From positions 1 through 64,000 of the forward strand of contig MKSU01000005.1 in assembly GCA_001897375.1 (NCBI GenBank): a stretch of 64,000 nt of DNA. Direction: 5' to 3'. Numbering within the stretch: the stretch's first letter is position 1; each line of letters opens with the position of its first letter. Shown here piece by piece: positions 47,775 to 61,032 of the stretch. Position numbers and translations under genes: made by a program. This DNA comes from Sphingomonas sp. 67-36 (GTDB lineage: Bacteria; Pseudomonadota; Alphaproteobacteria; Sphingomonadales; Sphingomonadaceae). The notes beneath the pieces are model-generated. The model was not told the origin of the DNA and ran no database searches. It saw only the letters and a list, made by a program, of their open reading frames with translations.

Positions 47775-48023
47775 AGACGCGTGTTCCGCCAGTACCGTCA
47801 GCCCCTTGGCGTTGACCTCGGCGAAGCCACCGCGGATCGCGATCGTCTCCGGCGCGCCGCCGGCGGTGCGCTGGACGAGCAGGTCGCCGTCGCGGATCGT
47901 CGACATCAGGGGCGCATGGCCCTCCAGCACCGCGAAATCACCCTCCGAGCCGGGCACGGTGACCATATGCACGTCCTCGGATCGGATCAGGCGCTCGGGC
48001 GTGACGAGTTCGAAATGCAGCAT
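47772..48023 (-). CDS. atpC: ATP synthase epsilon subunit (short form)
   Basis: An 83-residue F1 epsilon subunit consisting only of the N-terminal beta-sandwich: [39 protein letters not shown] and [20 protein letters not shown]. The C-terminal helical hairpin, which in E. coli epsilon inhibits ATP hydrolysis, is absent; it is about 50 residues shorter than full-length forms. The stop codon is provided by the adjoining palindromic element. AGGAAG precedes the ATG; a hairpin lies just upstream, 48037-48063. Confidence 0.93.
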   Translation of the reverse strand: MLHFELVTPERLIRSEDVHMVTVPGSEGDFAVLEGHAPLMSTIRDGDLLVQRTAGGAPETIAIRGGFAEVNAKGLTVLAEHAS

Positions 48024-48036
48024 CTCTTCTTCCTTT

Positions 48037-48063
48037 GCCCCTCCCTTGCGGAAAGGAAGGGGC
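48037..48063 (-). promoter_or_regulatory. Intercistronic hairpin between atpD and atpC
   Basis: GCCCCTCCCTT pairs with AAGGAAGGGGC around a 5-base loop; in the minus-strand transcript the one mismatch becomes a G-U pair, giving an 11-base stem. It sits between the atpD stop and the atpC ribosome-binding site. It may tune atpC expression or be a processing/stability element. It lacks a U-tract, so is not a clear terminator. Confidence 0.5.
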
Positions 48064-48075
48064 TGAAACGCGTCT

Positions 48076-49569
<1,494 letters not shown>

Positions 49570-50448
49570 TTAGAGCGCTTCCGCGCCGGAGATGATTTCC
49601 ACCAGCTCGGTCGTGATCGCGGCCTGGCGGGTGCGGTTGTACTGAATGGTGAGACGGTTGATCATGTCGCCGGCGTTGCGCGTCGCATTGTCCATCGCGG
49701 TCATGCGGCTGCCCTGCTCCGACGCGGCGTTTTCCAGCAGCGCGCGGAAGATCTGCACCGCGACATTGCGCGGCAGCAGATCGGCGAGGATCGCTTCCTC
49801 GTCCGGCTCGTAGGTGACGGCGGCGGAGCCGTTGTTGGCGGTCTCCATGCTCGACGGCACCGCGACCGGGATGAGCTGCATCCCCGTCGGCTCCTGCACC
49901 AGCGCCGACTGGAACTTGGCGAAGAACAGGTGCGCCACGTCGAACTCGCCCGCCTCGAAACGGCGGATCACGTCCTCGGCGATGACATGGGCATCGTCGA
50001 AGCCGACCGATTTGATCGCGCTCATGTCATGATCTGCGGCGATGCCGTTCGGGTAGAAGCGGCGGAGCACGCGGCCCTTCTTGCCGGCGAGATAGAAGCG
50101 CACGGTCTTGCCGGCGGCCTCCAGCTCGGCCGCCTTGCGGCGCGCGGCGCGGACGATGTTGGTGTTGAACGCGCCGGCGAGGCCGCGCTCGGAGGTCGCG
50201 ACGACGATCAGGTGGACCTGGTCCTTGCCGGTGCCGACAAGCAGCTTCGGCGAGGATTCGCTCACCGTCACCTTATGGGCGAGGCTCGCCATCACCGCCT
50301 CCAGCCGCTCGGCATAGGGGCGGCCCTGGATGGCGGCCTCCTGCGCACGGCGCAGCTTGGCGGCGGCGACCATCTTCATCGCCTTGGTGATCTTCTGCGT
50401 CGACTTCACCGAGCCGATGCGGATCTTGAGGGCCTTGAGACTAGCCAT
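49570..50448 (-). CDS. atpG: ATP synthase gamma subunit
   Basis: A 292-residue rotor subunit of F1. N-terminal coiled coil with [36 protein letters not shown] and C-terminal [15 protein letters not shown] are typical of the family, including the conserved [11 protein letters not shown]. The central Rossmann-like domain is complete. It lies between atpA and atpD. Confidence 0.97.
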   Translation of the reverse strand: MASLKALKIRIGSVKSTQKITKAMKMVAAAKLRRAQEAAIQGRPYAERLEAVMASLAHKVTVSESSPKLLVGTGKDQVHLIVVATSERGLAGAFNTNIVRAARRKAAELEAAGKTVRFYLAGKKGRVLRRFYPNGIAADHDMSAIKSVGFDDAHVIAEDVIRRFEAGEFDVAHLFFAKFQSALVQEPTGMQLIPVAVPSSMETANNGSAAVTYEPDEEAILADLLPRNVAVQIFRALLENAASEQGSRMTAMDNATRNAGDMINRLTIQYNRTRQAAITTELVEIISGAEAL

Positions 50449-50500
50449 CGTCTTCCTTCATGCGCTCCCGTGCACGCACGGGAGCCCAGAGCACATCGGG

Positions 50501-52604
<2,104 letters not shown>

Positions 52605-52769
52605 GCGATTCGCTTTCCTCGTCGTCGACACGGGTTGGCCCCGAGCGAACGGATGGCGCGCTGGACGCACCTACGCTTGGGTTGCCGCGGCGCGTAGCAA
52701 AGGGGTCGCGGCGATGCAATGCTTGCGTCATATCCTTTCTGGCGAGGCAAATGGAGAAGGGCAGGCGCG

Positions 52770-53444
52770 ATGGGCGAATTCATCCGCATGACGATGAGCG
52801 ACGGCGCGGATATCGCGGTTTATCATGCGCTTGCCGAGGGCGAGCGGCGCGGCGGCGTGGTGCTGGTGCAGGAGATATTCGGCGTGACCGACCATATCCG
52901 CGATCTGGCGGAGGAATATGCCGGCGACGGTTACGAGGTGCTCGCCCCCGCATTGTTCGACCGCGAGCACCCCGGATTCGAGGCGGGATATGACGCGGAG
53001 GGGCTGGCGGAGGGCGTGCGGCTGGCGCGCGAGGCGCATCCGTTCGATCTGTCGCTGGCCGATGTGCAGACCTGCGTCGACGCGCTGGCGGCGAAGGGGC
53101 CGGTGTTCGTGGTCGGCTATTGCTACGGCGGCTCGATCGCGTGGTTCGCGGCGACGCGGATGCGCGGGGTGGCGGCGGCCTCCGCTTATTACGGCAGCCT
53201 GATTCCCGGCGCGGCGGACGAGGAGCCGAAGGTGCCGGTGGTGGCGCATTTCGGCCGCTACGATTCGGGCATTCCGATGGAAGGCGTGGAGCGGCTGGCG
53301 GCGAAGGCGTGGCCGAAGGCGGAGGTGCATGTCTATGAGGCCGGACACGGCTTCAACTCCGACCGGCGCAAGGATTATCACGAACCGTCCGCCGATCTGG
53401 CGAAGGATCGCACGCTCACCCTGTTCCGTGCCAACGGCGGGTGA
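52770..53444 (+). CDS. Dienelactone hydrolase family protein (paralogue 2)
   Basis: A 224-residue alpha/beta hydrolase with nucleophile Cys in VVGYCYGGSIAW near residue 115. Asp lies in FGRYDSGIP and His in EAGHGFNSDRR. VVLVQEIFGVTDHIRDL and YEVLAPALFDRE are typical dienelactone hydrolase segments. It resembles paralogue 1 at 27074 but is not closely similar. Substrate unknown. It sits divergent to the atp operon. Confidence 0.87.
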   Translation: MGEFIRMTMSDGADIAVYHALAEGERRGGVVLVQEIFGVTDHIRDLAEEYAGDGYEVLAPALFDREHPGFEAGYDAEGLAEGVRLAREAHPFDLSLADVQTCVDALAAKGPVFVVGYCYGGSIAWFAATRMRGVAAASAYYGSLIPGAADEEPKVPVVAHFGRYDSGIPMEGVERLAAKAWPKAEVHVYEAGHGFNSDRRKDYHEPSADLAKDRTLTLFRANGG

Positions 53445-53451
53445 GGAGGCG

Positions 53452-54225
53452 TTACTGCGCCCGGCCGCGCGCCTGCACCGCCGCGCGGCGCGCCTCGACC
53501 GCCTCCGGCGTTACCTGCGCGTTCGCGGCGGAGGAGATGCGATGCTCCAGCGCCATCGCCTCGCCGAACGGAAGCGCATAGCCATCGTCGATCAGCTTCT
53601 TGTAGCCGGCGATGAAATCCACCTCGGCGGAGGCGATGTCGGCGGCGAGCTTGCGCGCGGCGGGGAGCAGTTCCGCCGCCGGCACGACGCGGTTGACCAG
53701 CCCCCATCGCTCCGCCGTCGCCGCGTCGAGGAAATTGCCGCTCAGCGACAGTTCCTTGGCGCGCGAGATGCCGATCAGCCGCGACAGCTTCTGGCTCAGT
53801 CCCCAGCCGGGCATCACCCCGACCCGCGCATGGGTATCGGCGAATCGCGCGTTCTCGCTGGCGATCATTATGTCGCAGGCCAGCGCCACCTCGAACCCGC
53901 CGGTGATGGCGACGCCGTTGATCGCGCCGATCACCGGCTTGCGGCACGATTCGATCGCCTTGGCCGGATTGTCGGAAGGGTCGGTGGCGTTGGCCGCGCC
54001 GAGGCCCCGCGTGCCGAGTTCCTTGAGGTCCAGCCCGGCGGTGAAGGCCCGCGTCCCCGCGCCGGTCAGCACCACCGCGCGCACCGAATTGTCGGCGTCC
54101 ACCCGGTGCATCGCGTCGTGAAGCGCGCGGCGCAGCGCCTGCGACAGCGCGTTCATCGCCTCCGGCCGGTTCAGCGTGACGGTGGCGACGCCCTCGGCGA
54201 TCTCGACTAGCACCAGTTCGCTCAT
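53452..54225 (-). CDS. Enoyl-CoA hydratase
   Basis: A 257-residue crotonase. The oxyanion-hole region is GAGTRAFTAGLDLKELG near residue 65 and PVIGAINGVAITGGFEVALACD near residue 100, with the catalytic Glu; a second acid is expected at ARFADTHARVGVMPGWGLSQKL. The closest general role is beta-oxidation hydration, but related crotonases are not excluded. It converges with the dienelactone hydrolase, 7 bases away. Confidence 0.88.
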   Translation of the reverse strand: MSELVLVEIAEGVATVTLNRPEAMNALSQALRRALHDAMHRVDADNSVRAVVLTGAGTRAFTAGLDLKELGTRGLGAANATDPSDNPAKAIESCRKPVIGAINGVAITGGFEVALACDIMIASENARFADTHARVGVMPGWGLSQKLSRLIGISRAKELSLSGNFLDAATAERWGLVNRVVPAAELLPAARKLAADIASAEVDFIAGYKKLIDDGYALPFGEAMALEHRISSAANAQVTPEAVEARRAAVQARGRAQ

Positions 54226-54293
54226 CTTCCTCTCCCGCTTTTGATCGCAAGCGCCGGGATGCCGGCCGTCGCCCGAGCGCCTACATCAGGCAC

Positions 54294-55334
54294 ATGACCG
54301 ACGCCATCGACACCGCCGCCGCCTGGGCCGCCTTTTCAGGCCGGGACCGCAATGCCGACGGGCGCTTCGTCGTCGCGGTCAGGACCACCGGCATCTATTG
54401 CAAGCCGAGCTGCCCCGCGCGCCACCCGAAGCGCGAGAACGTCAGCTTCTTCGCGGACGGCGCGGCGGCGGCGCAGGCCGGCTATCGCCCGTGCCTGCGC
54501 TGCAAGCCGGACGAGGTGGGGCGGGACCGCATCGCCGTGGCGCGGGCGGTGGCGGCGATCGAGGCGAGCGAGGAGGCGATCCCGCTCGAAGATATCGCCG
54601 CGCGGGTCGGCTATGCGCCGCATCATTTCCACCGCTTGTTCAAACGCGCGACGGGCGTGACCCCGGCGGCCTATGCGCGCGGCCTCAAGGCGCGCCGCGC
54701 GGCCGAGGCGCTGAGCGGCGAGGAGCGCGTGACCCCGGCGATCTATGAGGCGGGTTATTCCGCGCCGAGCCGTTTCTATGAACATGGCGCGAAGCGGCTC
54801 GGCATGTCGCCGGGGGCATGGGTGCGCGGCGGCGCCGGAGTGACGATCCGCTGGACGATCGTGCCGACCAGCCTCGGCCCGCTGCTTGTCGCGGCGACCG
54901 ACAGGGGGCTGTGCCGCGTGTCGTTCGAGGAGGATGCGCTGGCGCTCGCCGCCCGCTTCCCGCGCGCCACGATCGAGCCAGGCGGCGCTGCGCTGGCGGC
55001 GCTGGCGGCGAAGGTCGTCGCGGCGGTCGAATCGCCCGAGCGCGACCAGAACCTGCCGCTCGACGTGCGCGGCACCGCGTTCCAGGAGGCGATCTGGCAG
55101 GCGCTGCGCGCGATTCCCGCCGGGGAGACCCGCAGCTATGCCGAGCTCGCCGCGATCGCCGGCAGTCCCGGCGCGGTCCGCGCGGCCGGATCGGCATGCG
55201 GCGCGAATCCGGTGGCGGTCGTCATCCCCTGCCATCGGGCGCAGCGCAGCGACGGGGGCGAAGGCGGCTATGCCTATGGCCTTGAACGCAAACGTATCCT
55301 GCGCGCGCGGGAAAGCGCGGAACAAAGTGGTTAG
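54294..55334 (+). CDS. ada: Ada: adaptive-response regulator and O6-methylguanine-DNA methyltransferase
   Basis: A 346-residue three-domain Ada. The N-terminal zinc/methyl-phosphotriester domain has Cys in TTGIYCKPSCPARHPKRENV and YRPCLRCKPDEVG. A central AraC-type HTH follows (LEDIAARVGYAPHHFHRLFKRATGVTPAAY). The C-terminal methyltransferase has VIPCHRAQRSDG. Methylated Ada should activate its regulon. A stand-alone Ogt exists at 26614. It diverges from the enoyl-CoA hydratase gene. Confidence 0.93.
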   Translation: MTDAIDTAAAWAAFSGRDRNADGRFVVAVRTTGIYCKPSCPARHPKRENVSFFADGAAAAQAGYRPCLRCKPDEVGRDRIAVARAVAAIEASEEAIPLEDIAARVGYAPHHFHRLFKRATGVTPAAYARGLKARRAAEALSGEERVTPAIYEAGYSAPSRFYEHGAKRLGMSPGAWVRGGAGVTIRWTIVPTSLGPLLVAATDRGLCRVSFEEDALALAARFPRATIEPGGAALAALAAKVVAAVESPERDQNLPLDVRGTAFQEAIWQALRAIPAGETRSYAELAAIAGSPGAVRAAGSACGANPVAVVIPCHRAQRSDGGEGGYAYGLERKRILRARESAEQSG

Positions 55335-55391
55335 GCAAATATAAAGCCTTCGCGCCTAACCCGACACCCGGACTTTTGGGACAGGCAGGTT

Positions 55392-56906
55392 ATGAGCGCG
55401 TTCGGGCGTCGCAACGGTATCGGCACGGCGGGGGGGCGGCCCGGCTTCGGCGTGGCGCGCCCGATGCAGGGCGGCGGCGCGCAACCGCGCCCCGACGGCG
55501 GCGAGCAATTTCCGCCGATCGAGACCCTGCCGCTCGCCGCCGAGCCGGAGCCGGGCATCCCCGCCTCCCAGATGGATGCGATGCAGCGGCTCGCCGACCG
55601 CCAGAACGCCAGCGGCGAGGCCGGATCGAGCAAGGTCGACGGCTTCGAGGCGTCGATCCACAAGATCAAGGAGCAGGTGCTGCCCCGCCTGCTGGAGCGT
55701 GTCGATCCGGAAGCGGCGGCGACGCTGGGCAAGGACGAACTGGCGGAGGAATTTCGCCCGATCATCGGCGAGGTGCTCGCCGAGCTGAAGCTCACCCTCA
55801 ACCGCCGCGAGCAGTTCGCGCTGGAGAAGGTGCTGGTCGACGAACTGCTCGGCCTCGGCCCGCTGGAGGAATTGCTCGCCGACCCGGAAGTGTCGGACAT
55901 CATGGTCAACGGCCCGGAGCAGACCTTCGTCGAGCGCAAGGGCAAGCTGGAGCTGGCGAAGATCCAGTTCCGCGACGAGGAGCATCTGTTCCAGATCGCG
56001 CAGCGCATCTGCAACTCGGTCGGCCGCCGCGTCGATCAGACCACGCCGCTGGCCGACGCGCGCCTGAAGGACGGCAGCCGCGTCAACGTGATCGTGCCGC
56101 CGCTCAGCTTGCGCGGCACCGCCATCTCGATCCGTAAATTCTCCGCCAAGCCGATCACGCTGGACATGATGGCCGGCTTCGGATCGATGAGCCCGAAGAT
56201 GGCGACTGCGCTGAAGATCGCGGGCGCGTGCCGGTTCAACGTCGTCATCTCGGGCGGCACCGGCTCGGGCAAGACGACGATGCTCAACGCCCTCTCCAAG
56301 ATGATCGACCCCGGCGAGCGCGTGCTGACGATCGAGGACGCGGCGGAACTCCGGCTCCAGCAGCCGCACTGGCTGCCGCTGGAAACGCGGCCGGCGAACC
56401 TCGAGGGGCAGGGCGAAATCTCGATCCGCGATCTCGTGAAGAACGCGCTGCGTATGCGCCCGGATCGCATCATCCTCGGCGAAATCCGTGGCGCCGAGTG
56501 TTTCGACATGCTCGCCGCCATGAACACCGGCCACGACGGATCGATGTGCACGCTCCATAGCAACAGCCCGCGCGAGGCGCTGGCGCGTATGGAGAACATG
56601 GTGATGATGTCCGACATCAAGGTGCCGAAGGAGGCGATCAGTCGCCAGATCGCCGATTCGGTGGACATGATCATCCAGGTGAAGCGCCTGCGGGACGGCT
56701 CGCGCCGCGTCACCAACGTCACCGAGGTGATCGGGATGGAAGGCCCGGTGATCGTGACGCAGGAATTGTTCAAGTTCGAGTATCTCGACGAGACCGCCGA
56801 CGGGAAGATCCTCGGCGAATATCGCGCGATGGGCCTGCGCCCCTATACGATCGACAAGGCCAAGCAGTTCGGTTTCGATCAGGCGTTCCTGGAGGCGTGC
56901 CTCTAG
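55392..56906 (+). CDS. cpaF: CpaF-type secretion/Tad-pilus ATPase
   Basis: A 504-residue GspE/VirB11-family ATPase. An N-terminal Pro/Gly-rich unstructured region (residues 1-60) precedes helical N1 domain. Walker A is VVISGGTGSGKTTMLNAL near residue 285, and RPDRIILGEIRGAECFDMLAAMNTGHDGSMCTLHSNS gives Walker B and the His box. CpaF powers the Tad pilus; no other tad/cpa gene is in the window, so it is isolated here. Confidence 0.9.
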   Translation: MSAFGRRNGIGTAGGRPGFGVARPMQGGGAQPRPDGGEQFPPIETLPLAAEPEPGIPASQMDAMQRLADRQNASGEAGSSKVDGFEASIHKIKEQVLPRLLERVDPEAAATLGKDELAEEFRPIIGEVLAELKLTLNRREQFALEKVLVDELLGLGPLEELLADPEVSDIMVNGPEQTFVERKGKLELAKIQFRDEEHLFQIAQRICNSVGRRVDQTTPLADARLKDGSRVNVIVPPLSLRGTAISIRKFSAKPITLDMMAGFGSMSPKMATALKIAGACRFNVVISGGTGSGKTTMLNALSKMIDPGERVLTIEDAAELRLQQPHWLPLETRPANLEGQGEISIRDLVKNALRMRPDRIILGEIRGAECFDMLAAMNTGHDGSMCTLHSNSPREALARMENMVMMSDIKVPKEAISRQIADSVDMIIQVKRLRDGSRRVTNVTEVIGMEGPVIVTQELFKFEYLDETADGKILGEYRAMGLRPYTIDKAKQFGFDQAFLEACL

Positions 56907-56990
56907 TCCCCTGAAACTCCTCCCTTGAAGGCGAGGGGCCGATGGCGACGAACGGTGGCGTTTCGTCGCCCGGACGTGCATGGCGTGGCG

Positions 56991-58193
56991 ATGGCGCTCG
57001 CCCCGATCCTCTTGCTGTTGCTCGCCGGTGCCCCGGCCGCGCTTGCCGCGCCGCCAGCGCTGCCCCCGGCGTCACGCGCACCGGGCGTCATGCGTCTCGC
57101 GCCCGAAGCGGAAGCGCGCTGGGTGCCGTTCGATCTCACGCCGGGCAACCAGATCCGCTTCGAGATGACGGTCGATGGCCGCACGCTGACCGCGATCCTC
57201 GATACCGGCGTCAGCTATTCGGTGCTGGCGAAACGTTATGCCGAGGCGGCGAAGCTGCCGATCGCCGCCGGGGGCAGTGCCGCCGCGATCGGCGGGGCGG
57301 TCGATATCGGCTGGGTCGCGACGCGCGAGGTGGCGCTGGGCGGCCTCGTCCGCACCGGCGGCGGGCTGAGCGTCGCGGACCTGCCGGCGATCGCCACCGG
57401 TAGCGCGAAGCCGGTCGACCTGCTCGTCGGGCGCGACATGACCGGCAATTATGCGCTCGACATCGACTATGCCGCGCGGCGCTTCCGCCTGCTTCCGTCC
57501 GGCCGGCTGCCGTTTCGCGGGGAATCCGCCCCACTCGCCATCTCGCGCGATAAGCACGTCTATATCGGCGAGGTGACGCTCGGCGCGGCGCGGCTGAAGC
57601 CGATGGTGGTCGACACCGGCGACGGCTCCGCGATCACCGTGACGAGCGAGGGTTGGCGCGCGGCACGGCTCAGCGGCGTGCGCACCACCACCGCCATCTC
57701 GTTCGGGCTGGCCGGGTCGGTGGTCAGCACGATCGGCATCGTGCCGGCGCTGTCGGTCGGCCAGCTCGTCGCGCGCAATGTCGAGGTGCGGGTCGAGCCG
57801 GTCGGCGGCTTCTCGGACGCGATCGGCGCGGCGGGGCGGATCGGATCGGGCTTCCTGCAGAATTATCGCGTGCTGCTCGATCCAGCCGCGGGGCGGATGG
57901 TGCTCGCGCCGGAGGCGGGGGCGGACGAACCGCCGCTGCGCTCGACCAGCGGCCTGCTCGTCGGGGTCGAGCCGGCTCGGCTGCGCGTGCTGCATGTGAT
58001 GCGTGGCGGCCCGGCGGCGGCGGCCGGCTGGCGCGAGGGCGACCTGATCTGCACGATCGACGGCGCGCCGATCACGCGCGACTACGCCACCACTCCGCTC
58101 GCCACCTGGTCCGCCGGGGAGCCGGGACGGACAGTGACGCTCGGCATGTGCGACGGATCGACCCGCAGGCTGACATTGGCCGAATTCTACTGA
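56991..58193 (+). CDS. PDZ-domain aspartic (retropepsin-like) protease, exported
   Basis: A 400-residue exported protein with signal peptide about residues 1-20. Two aspartic protease-like lobes: LTAILDTGVSYSVLAKRY (DTG) near residue 70 and KPMVVDTGDGSAITV (DTG) near residue 205. A PDZ domain occupies about residues 320-400: VMRGGPAAAAGWREGDLICTIDGAPI. It is a paralogue of the protease at 33581 by architecture, with an added PDZ domain. The start is uncertain; GTG at 56985 is near. No enzyme assay known. Confidence 0.78.
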   Translation: MALAPILLLLLAGAPAALAAPPALPPASRAPGVMRLAPEAEARWVPFDLTPGNQIRFEMTVDGRTLTAILDTGVSYSVLAKRYAEAAKLPIAAGGSAAAIGGAVDIGWVATREVALGGLVRTGGGLSVADLPAIATGSAKPVDLLVGRDMTGNYALDIDYAARRFRLLPSGRLPFRGESAPLAISRDKHVYIGEVTLGAARLKPMVVDTGDGSAITVTSEGWRAARLSGVRTTTAISFGLAGSVVSTIGIVPALSVGQLVARNVEVRVEPVGGFSDAIGAAGRIGSGFLQNYRVLLDPAAGRMVLAPEAGADEPPLRSTSGLLVGVEPARLRVLHVMRGGPAAAAGWREGDLICTIDGAPITRDYATTPLATWSAGEPGRTVTLGMCDGSTRRLTLAEFY

Positions 58194-58197
58194 AGGC

Positions 58198-58752
58198 TCA
58201 ACGCCCCAGCTTCTCCACCTTGTCCTGCAGGCGCGCCAGCTCCGCCTTCAGCGCGGCGATCTCGTCGTCCTTGCTGGCGGCGGCGGGGGCGGCGGCCGAC
58301 TCGCCCTTGGCGGGCTTGAAGGCACTGGCGGCGGCCTCGAACATCGCCATGTTGCGCTTCGCCATCTCGGCGAAGGGGGAGTTGGCGAAGGCGCCCTCCA
58401 CCGCCGTCTTGAATTGCGCCTGATTGCGGCGGAAACTTTCCATCGACGCTTCCAGATAGGCCGGCACCATCGCCTGCATCGAATCGCCGTACATCGCGAT
58501 GAGCTGGCGCAGGAAGCTCACCGGCAGCATCGTCTGCCCGCGGCTTTCCTCCTCCATGATGATCTGCGTCAGCACATTATGGGTGATGTCCTCGTCCGTC
58601 TTGGCGTCGACGACGCGGAACTCGCGGCCTTCGCGCGTCATTTGCGCAAGATGATCGAGCGTGATGTACGACGAGCTTTCGGTATTATAGAGGCGGCGGT
58701 TCGCATATTTCTTGATAATCACCGCGCCGTCGCCGGAATGCTGCTTCTTCAT
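58198..58752 (-). CDS. phaR: Polyhydroxyalkanoate synthesis repressor PhaR
   Basis: A 184-residue PhaR. N-terminal DNA/PHA-binding domain: IIKKYANRRLYNTESSSYITLDHLAQM near residues 12-38, then VVDAKTDEDITHNVLTQIIMEEE. The C-terminal half is Ala/Lys-rich with a coiled-coil tail. It represses phasin and PHA genes until polymer accumulates. GGGAG precedes the ATG. It diverges from a PHA-synthase-like hydrolase; starts are 14 bases apart. Confidence 0.9.
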   Translation of the reverse strand: MKKQHSGDGAVIIKKYANRRLYNTESSSYITLDHLAQMTREGREFRVVDAKTDEDITHNVLTQIIMEEESRGQTMLPVSFLRQLIAMYGDSMQAMVPAYLEASMESFRRNQAQFKTAVEGAFANSPFAEMAKRNMAMFEAAASAFKPAKGESAAAPAAASKDDEIAALKAELARLQDKVEKLGR

Positions 58753-58766
58753 CGAAAGCTCCCGCA

Positions 58767-59828
58767 ATGAGAATTTACGGCGGTACAGCACAATCTTCCG
58801 CGCTGCAACACGGGCCGCGCCCGCTGCCGCTGTTCCTGGACATGCTGCGCAGCGAAACCGCAGCATCGCCGGAACGCACCGCCGCCGTGTTGAAAGGCCT
58901 GCGCCGCTATCAGGAGGCGGATCGCGGCAGACCGCGCCGGCTGCCGCCCGCGCGCTTCCGCAAGCGCCGCGCGCGGCTGCGCGACTATGGCGGGGATGGG
59001 CGGCCGGTGGTGTTCGTGCCGTCGCTGATCAACCCGCCATTCGTGCTCGACCTGACACCGGAGACGTCGCTGGTGCGCTGGATCGCCGATGCAGGCTTCC
59101 ATGCGTGGCTGGTCGACTGGGGCACGACCGACCCGCGCGACCGCGAGATGGACGTGGCGGCGCATGTCGGGCGCGTGCTCGAGCCGCTGCTGGCGAAGCT
59201 GCCCGAGCCGCCGCTGCTGGTCGGCTATTGCCTCGGCGGCACGATGGCGCTGGCTGCGGCGAGCCGGATGAAGGTGGCGGCGCTCGCGACGATCGCCGCG
59301 CCGTGGCGCTTCGCCGGCTATGGCGCGGCTGCGGCCGATATCGGGGCATTGTGGAAGGCGGCCGAGCCGGGCTGCCATCAGCTCGGGTTGGTGCCGATGG
59401 AGGTGCTGCAAACCGGCTTCTGGCGGCTCGATCCCCGCCGCACGATCGCCAAGTTCGAGGCGTTCGCCGGGATGGAGGCGGAGCGTGCGGCGATGTTCGT
59501 CGCGCTGGAGGACTGGGCCAATGCCGGCGAGCCGCTGACCTATGCCGCCGGCGCCGAGCTGTTCGAGCAGATGGTGGGCGAGGACCGGCCGGGGCGCGGC
59601 GAATGGCGCGTCGGCGGCGCGCGCGTCGGGCCTGGGATGATCGATTGCCCTTCGATCGAATATGTCTCGCTCACCGACCGCATCGTCCCGGCCGCCACCG
59701 CCGCCGGGCTGGCCGAGCGGCGCGATCTGGGCGCGGGGCATGTCGGCATGATCGTCGGCGGCGGCGCGCGGCGGCAGCTCTGGGAGCCGTTGAGGGACTG
59801 GCTTCGCGCGGTTCCGGGCAGTAGGTAG
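58767..59828 (+). CDS. PHA-synthase-like alpha/beta hydrolase
   Basis: A 353-residue alpha/beta hydrolase related to PHA synthase: [40 protein letters not shown] is strongly PhaC-like. The nucleophile elbow is [15 protein letters not shown] with Cys near residue 154, the Asp is in LTDRIVPA and the His in [11 protein letters not shown]. It is shorter than typical PhaC (about 560-600), lacking most of the N-terminal domain, so it may be a short PhaC-like protein or a depolymerase-like hydrolase. Neighbours are phaR and a thiolase. Confidence 0.72.
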   Translation: MRIYGGTAQSSALQHGPRPLPLFLDMLRSETAASPERTAAVLKGLRRYQEADRGRPRRLPPARFRKRRARLRDYGGDGRPVVFVPSLINPPFVLDLTPETSLVRWIADAGFHAWLVDWGTTDPRDREMDVAAHVGRVLEPLLAKLPEPPLLVGYCLGGTMALAAASRMKVAALATIAAPWRFAGYGAAAADIGALWKAAEPGCHQLGLVPMEVLQTGFWRLDPRRTIAKFEAFAGMEAERAAMFVALEDWANAGEPLTYAAGAELFEQMVGEDRPGRGEWRVGGARVGPGMIDCPSIEYVSLTDRIVPAATAAGLAERRDLGAGHVGMIVGGGARRQLWEPLRDWLRAVPGSR

Positions 59829-59859
59829 TCGGCAAACCTCAGGCAGGAGCCATTTGCCC

Positions 59860-61032
59860 ATGACCGAAGTCGTCATCACCGCCGCCAAGCGCACCCCGGT
59901 CGGGAGCTTCCTCGGCGCCTTCGCCGCCACCCCCGCGCACGAGCTTGGCCGCGTCGCGATCGAGGCCGCGCTGGCGCAGGCCGGCGTTTCCGGCGACGAG
60001 GTGAGCGAGGTGATTCTGGGGCAGGTGCTCACCGCCGCGCAGGGGCAGAATCCGGCGCGGCAGGCGGCGATGGCGGCGGGCGTGCCGAAGGAAGTGCCGG
60101 CATGGGGCGTCAACCAGGTGTGCGGCTCCGGCCTGCGCGCCGTCGCGCTCGCGGCGCAGGCGGTGCAGACTGGCGACGCGACGATCGTCGTCGCGGGCGG
60201 GCAGGAGAGCATGTCGCTCTCCACCCATGCGCAGGCGCTGCGGGCCGGGCAGAAGATGGGCGCGCTCGAACTGATCGACACGATGATCAAGGACGGGCTG
60301 ACCGACGCCTTCAACGGCTATCACATGGGGATCACCGCCGAGAATCTGGCGAGCGAATATCAGGTGACGCGCGAGGCGCAGGACGAATTCGCCGTCGCCA
60401 GCCAGAACAAGGCGGAGGCCGCGCGCGCGGCCGGCCGCTTCGCCGACGAGATCGCCCCGGTCACGATCAAGGGCCGCAAGGGCGACACGTTGGTGGACGC
60501 CGACGAATATATCCGCGCCGGCGTGACGCTGGACAGCGTCTCCGGCGTGCGCCCGGCCTTCAAGAAGGACGGCACCGTCACCGCCGCTAACGCCAGCGGC
60601 CTCAACGACGGCGCGGCGGCGCTGGTGGTGATGAGCCGCGCCGAGGCCGAAAAGCGCGGCGCGCCGATCCTCGCGACGATCCGCTCGTGGGCGTCGGCCG
60701 GGGTTGATCCGTCGGTGATGGGCATCGGCCCGGTCCCGGCGACGAAGCGCGCGCTGGCCAAGGCCGGCTGGACGATCGCCGATCTCGACCTGATCGAGGC
60801 GAACGAGGCGTTCGCGGCGCAGGCGCTGTCGGTTGGCAAGGAGCTGGGCTGGGATGCGGCGAAGGTCAACGTCAACGGCGGCGCGATCGCCATCGGCCAT
60901 CCGATCGGCGCGAGCGGCGCGCGCGTGCTGACGACGCTGCTTTACGAGATGCAGCGCCGTGACGCGAAGAAGGGGCTGGCGACGCTGTGCATCGGCGGGG
61001 GCATGGGCATCGCCATGTGCGTGGAGCGGTGA
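59860..61032 (+). CDS. phaA: Acetyl-CoA C-acetyltransferase (thiolase)
   Basis: A 390-residue thiolase. The nucleophilic Cys is in [18 protein letters not shown] near residue 89, the His is in [18 protein letters not shown] near residue 345, and the second Cys is in [14 protein letters not shown] near residue 379. It condenses two acetyl-CoA to acetoacetyl-CoA or acts in the reverse direction. AGGAG precedes the ATG. Location beside phaR and a PhaC-like hydrolase suggests PHA synthesis, though phaB is not in the window. The VOC gene overlaps its stop. Confidence 0.9.
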   Translation: MTEVVITAAKRTPVGSFLGAFAATPAHELGRVAIEAALAQAGVSGDEVSEVILGQVLTAAQGQNPARQAAMAAGVPKEVPAWGVNQVCGSGLRAVALAAQAVQTGDATIVVAGGQESMSLSTHAQALRAGQKMGALELIDTMIKDGLTDAFNGYHMGITAENLASEYQVTREAQDEFAVASQNKAEAARAAGRFADEIAPVTIKGRKGDTLVDADEYIRAGVTLDSVSGVRPAFKKDGTVTAANASGLNDGAAALVVMSRAEAEKRGAPILATIRSWASAGVDPSVMGIGPVPATKRALAKAGWTIADLDLIEANEAFAAQALSVGKELGWDAAKVNVNGGAIAIGHPIGASGARVLTTLLYEMQRRDAKKGLATLCIGGGMGIAMCVER

